A stretch of DNA of 50,071 nt from Planctomycetota bacterium (lineage in GTDB: Bacteria; Planctomycetota; UBA1135; UBA2386): the NCBI GenBank assembly GCA_016872675.1, contig VGZG01000020.1, positions 1-50,071 on the forward strand, written 5' to 3'. Position 1 is the stretch's first letter. Each line of letters begins with the position of its first letter. The notes beneath the pieces were generated by a model that was not told the DNA's origin, ran no database searches, and saw nothing but the letters and a program-made list of their open reading frames with translations. A program made the translations under genes and the position numbers. Shown piece by piece: positions 48,963-50,071 of the stretch.

Positions 48963-49933
48963 CCCTCGCCGCCGTCGCCCTCGCCGTCGTGCTGACGCTG
49001 GTCGGCGAGCTGCTGCACGCCCGCCGCGTCGCGCGCGTCGCCGCGCTGGTCTTCGGCCCGGGCGGCCGCCCGGCGCCGATCGCGCTCGCCGCGCCGCTGC
49101 TGCGGCCGCTCGCCGTCGGCCTGCTGGCCTGGGGCCTCGCCACGCTGCTGCAGCTGCCGCCCAAGATCCACCGCGGCGAGGAGGTGCCGCCCGAGGAGTG
49201 GCGCCACCTGATCCTCGTGTACGACGTCTCGCCGAGCATGCTGCTCAAGGACGCCGGCGTTGGCGGCGACCAGTCGCGCGCCGCGCGGGCCAAGGAGCTC
49301 GTCGAGTCGCTGTTCGAGCGCGTGCCGCTCGGCAAGTTCAAGGTCACCGTCATCGCGACCTACAACGGCGCCAAGCCGGTGGTGGAGGACACGACCGACC
49401 TCGAGGTCGTGCGCCACGTGCTCAGCGAGGTCGACCTGCGCTTCGCCTTCAAGGCCGGTTCGACCAAGCTGTTCGACGGCATCGCCGAGGCCGCGCGCAT
49501 CGCCAAGCCGTGGCGCGCCGGCAGCACGCTGCTGGTCATCGTCAGCGACGGCGACACCGTGCCGGCGAGCGGCATGCCGGAGCTGCCGCCGTCGATCGGC
49601 GGCTCGATGGTGATCGGCGTCGGCGACCATCTCGCCGGCAAGTTCATCGCCGGCCACCAGTCGCGCCAGGACGAGAGCACGCTGCGTCAGGTGGCCAATC
49701 GCCTGGGCGGCGAGTTCCACAACGGCAACAAGCGGCACGTGCCGAGCGATGTGCTCTCCATCGCGGCCGCTGACTCGCGCAAGCCGCTGCTGCAGCGACT
49801 GACGCGGCGCGAGTACGCGCTGATCGCCATCGTCGCGGCGGCGACCTTGCTGGCGGCGCTGCCGCTGCTGCTGGCAGCCTTCGGCAGCCGGCTGCGCGCC
49901 GGTGTCCGGCTGCTGCCCGCGGCGGCGGCGTGA
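48956..49933 (+). CDS. BatB-like VWA membrane protein
   Basis: This 325-residue protein starts with a hydrophobic segment (LAAVALAVVLTLVGELL) and a second one at about 43-65 (ALAAPLLRPLAVGLLAWGL). The VWA domain follows from about 85, with MIDAS Y-D-V-S-P-S-M (D90, S92, S94), AGSTKLFDGIAEA (Thr site) and LLVIVSDGDTVP (Asp site). A C-terminal transmembrane helix (LIAIVAAATLLAALPLLLAA) is present at about 290-310. The ATG lies inside the end of the preceding gene and the stop overlaps the next GTG (GTGA), so it is tightly coupled on both sides. It pairs with the preceding VWA protein as in other Bat operons. Confidence 0.9.
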   Translation: MVTLAAVALAVVLTLVGELLHARRVARVAALVFGPGGRPAPIALAAPLLRPLAVGLLAWGLATLLQLPPKIHRGEEVPPEEWRHLILVYDVSPSMLLKDAGVGGDQSRAARAKELVESLFERVPLGKFKVTVIATYNGAKPVVEDTTDLEVVRHVLSEVDLRFAFKAGSTKLFDGIAEAARIAKPWRAGSTLLVIVSDGDTVPASGMPELPPSIGGSMVIGVGDHLAGKFIAGHQSRQDESTLRQVANRLGGEFHNGNKRHVPSDVLSIAAADSRKPLLQRLTRREYALIAIVAAATLLAALPLLLAAFGSRLRAGVRLLPAAAA

Positions 49934-50071
49934 GCGCCGCCGCGCCGCCGCCGCCGCGCCGGCGCCCGGTCGTGGCGCTGGCCCTGGCCACGACGATCGC
50001 GCTCGGCCTGCTGTCGCGGCGCTTCCCGCTGCCCGGCGTGTTCGCCGAACACACCGGCGACGCGCTGTGGA
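49930..50071 (+). CDS. DUF2809 family membrane protein (3' end beyond window)
   Basis: The GTG at 49930 overlaps the stop of the second VWA gene (GTGA) and 47 codons are visible before the window ends. After a proline/arginine start comes the membrane segment VVALALATTIALGLLSRR, then FPLPGVFAEHTGDALW. The pattern LGLLSRRFPLP-x-GDALW matches the start of DUF2809 proteins, small multi-pass membrane proteins of unknown function. Coupling to a Bat operon is not something I recall as usual, but operon membership here is clear from the overlap. Confidence 0.75.
   Translation, partial: MSAAAPPPPRRRPVVALALATTIALGLLSRRFPLPGVFAEHTGDALW

Noticed and set aside
1-50071. CRISPR arrays, insertion sequences, prophage or integrase genes
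   Set aside because: I found no regularly spaced repeats, transposase motifs, terminal inverted repeats with target duplications, or phage structural genes on either strand.

Overview
The window is a very GC-rich, densely coded bacterial chromosome segment carrying 42 protein genes (partial at both ends) and one tRNA gene. I see no rRNA, insertion sequence, phage gene, CRISPR array or replication origin. Several features point to Planctomycetota, probably a high-GC lineage of the kind known mostly from genomes and few isolates. Secreted proteins (an M64-type peptidase and a kelch protein) carry a beta-rich domain I associate with planctomycete exoproteins. There is a class II CPD photolyase, a GroES-like protein standing alone, a long secreted protein of carboxypeptidase-regulatory-like repeats, and a Bat/MoxR operon with a very large first gene. 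The assignment is inference from gene content; no marker gene for taxonomy is present.

Layout. 1-5000: end of a GH95 alpha-L-fucosidase and an 824-residue repeat protein I do not recognise. 5092-9195: a methyltransferase, a DTW-domain protein with an exonuclease-like C-terminal half, a GIY-YIG protein coupled to a MobA-like nucleotidyltransferase, and divergently a DUF971 protein coupled to a methyltransferase-like protein. 9234-15411: a secreted M64 peptidase with a small exported partner, a eukaryotic-type (Dus3-like) dihydrouridine synthase, and an 802-residue membrane protein with an EF-hand-like loop. 15715-18712: two coupled glycosyltransferases with TPR tails. 18880-25270: proline dehydrogenase, a small YjbR/TfoX-like protein, PduO-type cobalamin adenosyltransferase, a kelch protein, an HTH-shikimate kinase fusion, GroES-like protein and photolyase. 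25395-33344: the repeat exoprotein, tRNA-Arg(CCT), uridine kinase, HIT protein, TPR protein and a membrane-anchored coiled-coil trypsin-like protease. 33597-41250: ribBA, then a tight run of ECF sigma factor, anti-sigma factor, Spy/CpxP-like protein, a PilM/GspL-like protein and its PilN/GspM-like partner, a lipoprotein, a coiled-coil protein ending in a RelE-like domain, and aat. 41326-50071: a Bat/MoxR aerotolerance-type operon (1,315-residue exported membrane protein, MoxR ATPase, DUF58 protein, DUF4381/BatD-tail-like protein, two VWA membrane proteins) running into a partial DUF2809 gene.

Organisation. Most co-directional neighbours overlap by one to seven bases (ATGA, GTGA or TGATG junctions), so translational coupling is pervasive. 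Convergent gene ends are usually separated by GC-rich inverted repeats without a T-tract. Several transcription units, including the tRNA, have a TAnnnT hexamer (TACCCT, TACTTT, TAGAGT, TATCCT and similar) 8 to 42 bases before the start, which I read as the -10 element.

The most unusual items are the tandem alpha/beta repeat protein (2525-4999), the DTW plus inactive-exonuclease fusion (6013-7200), the bacterial Dus3-like enzyme (11693-12814), the coiled-coil RelE-like fusion (39527-40540) and the sigma factor-to-PilM-like operon around it (34881-41250).
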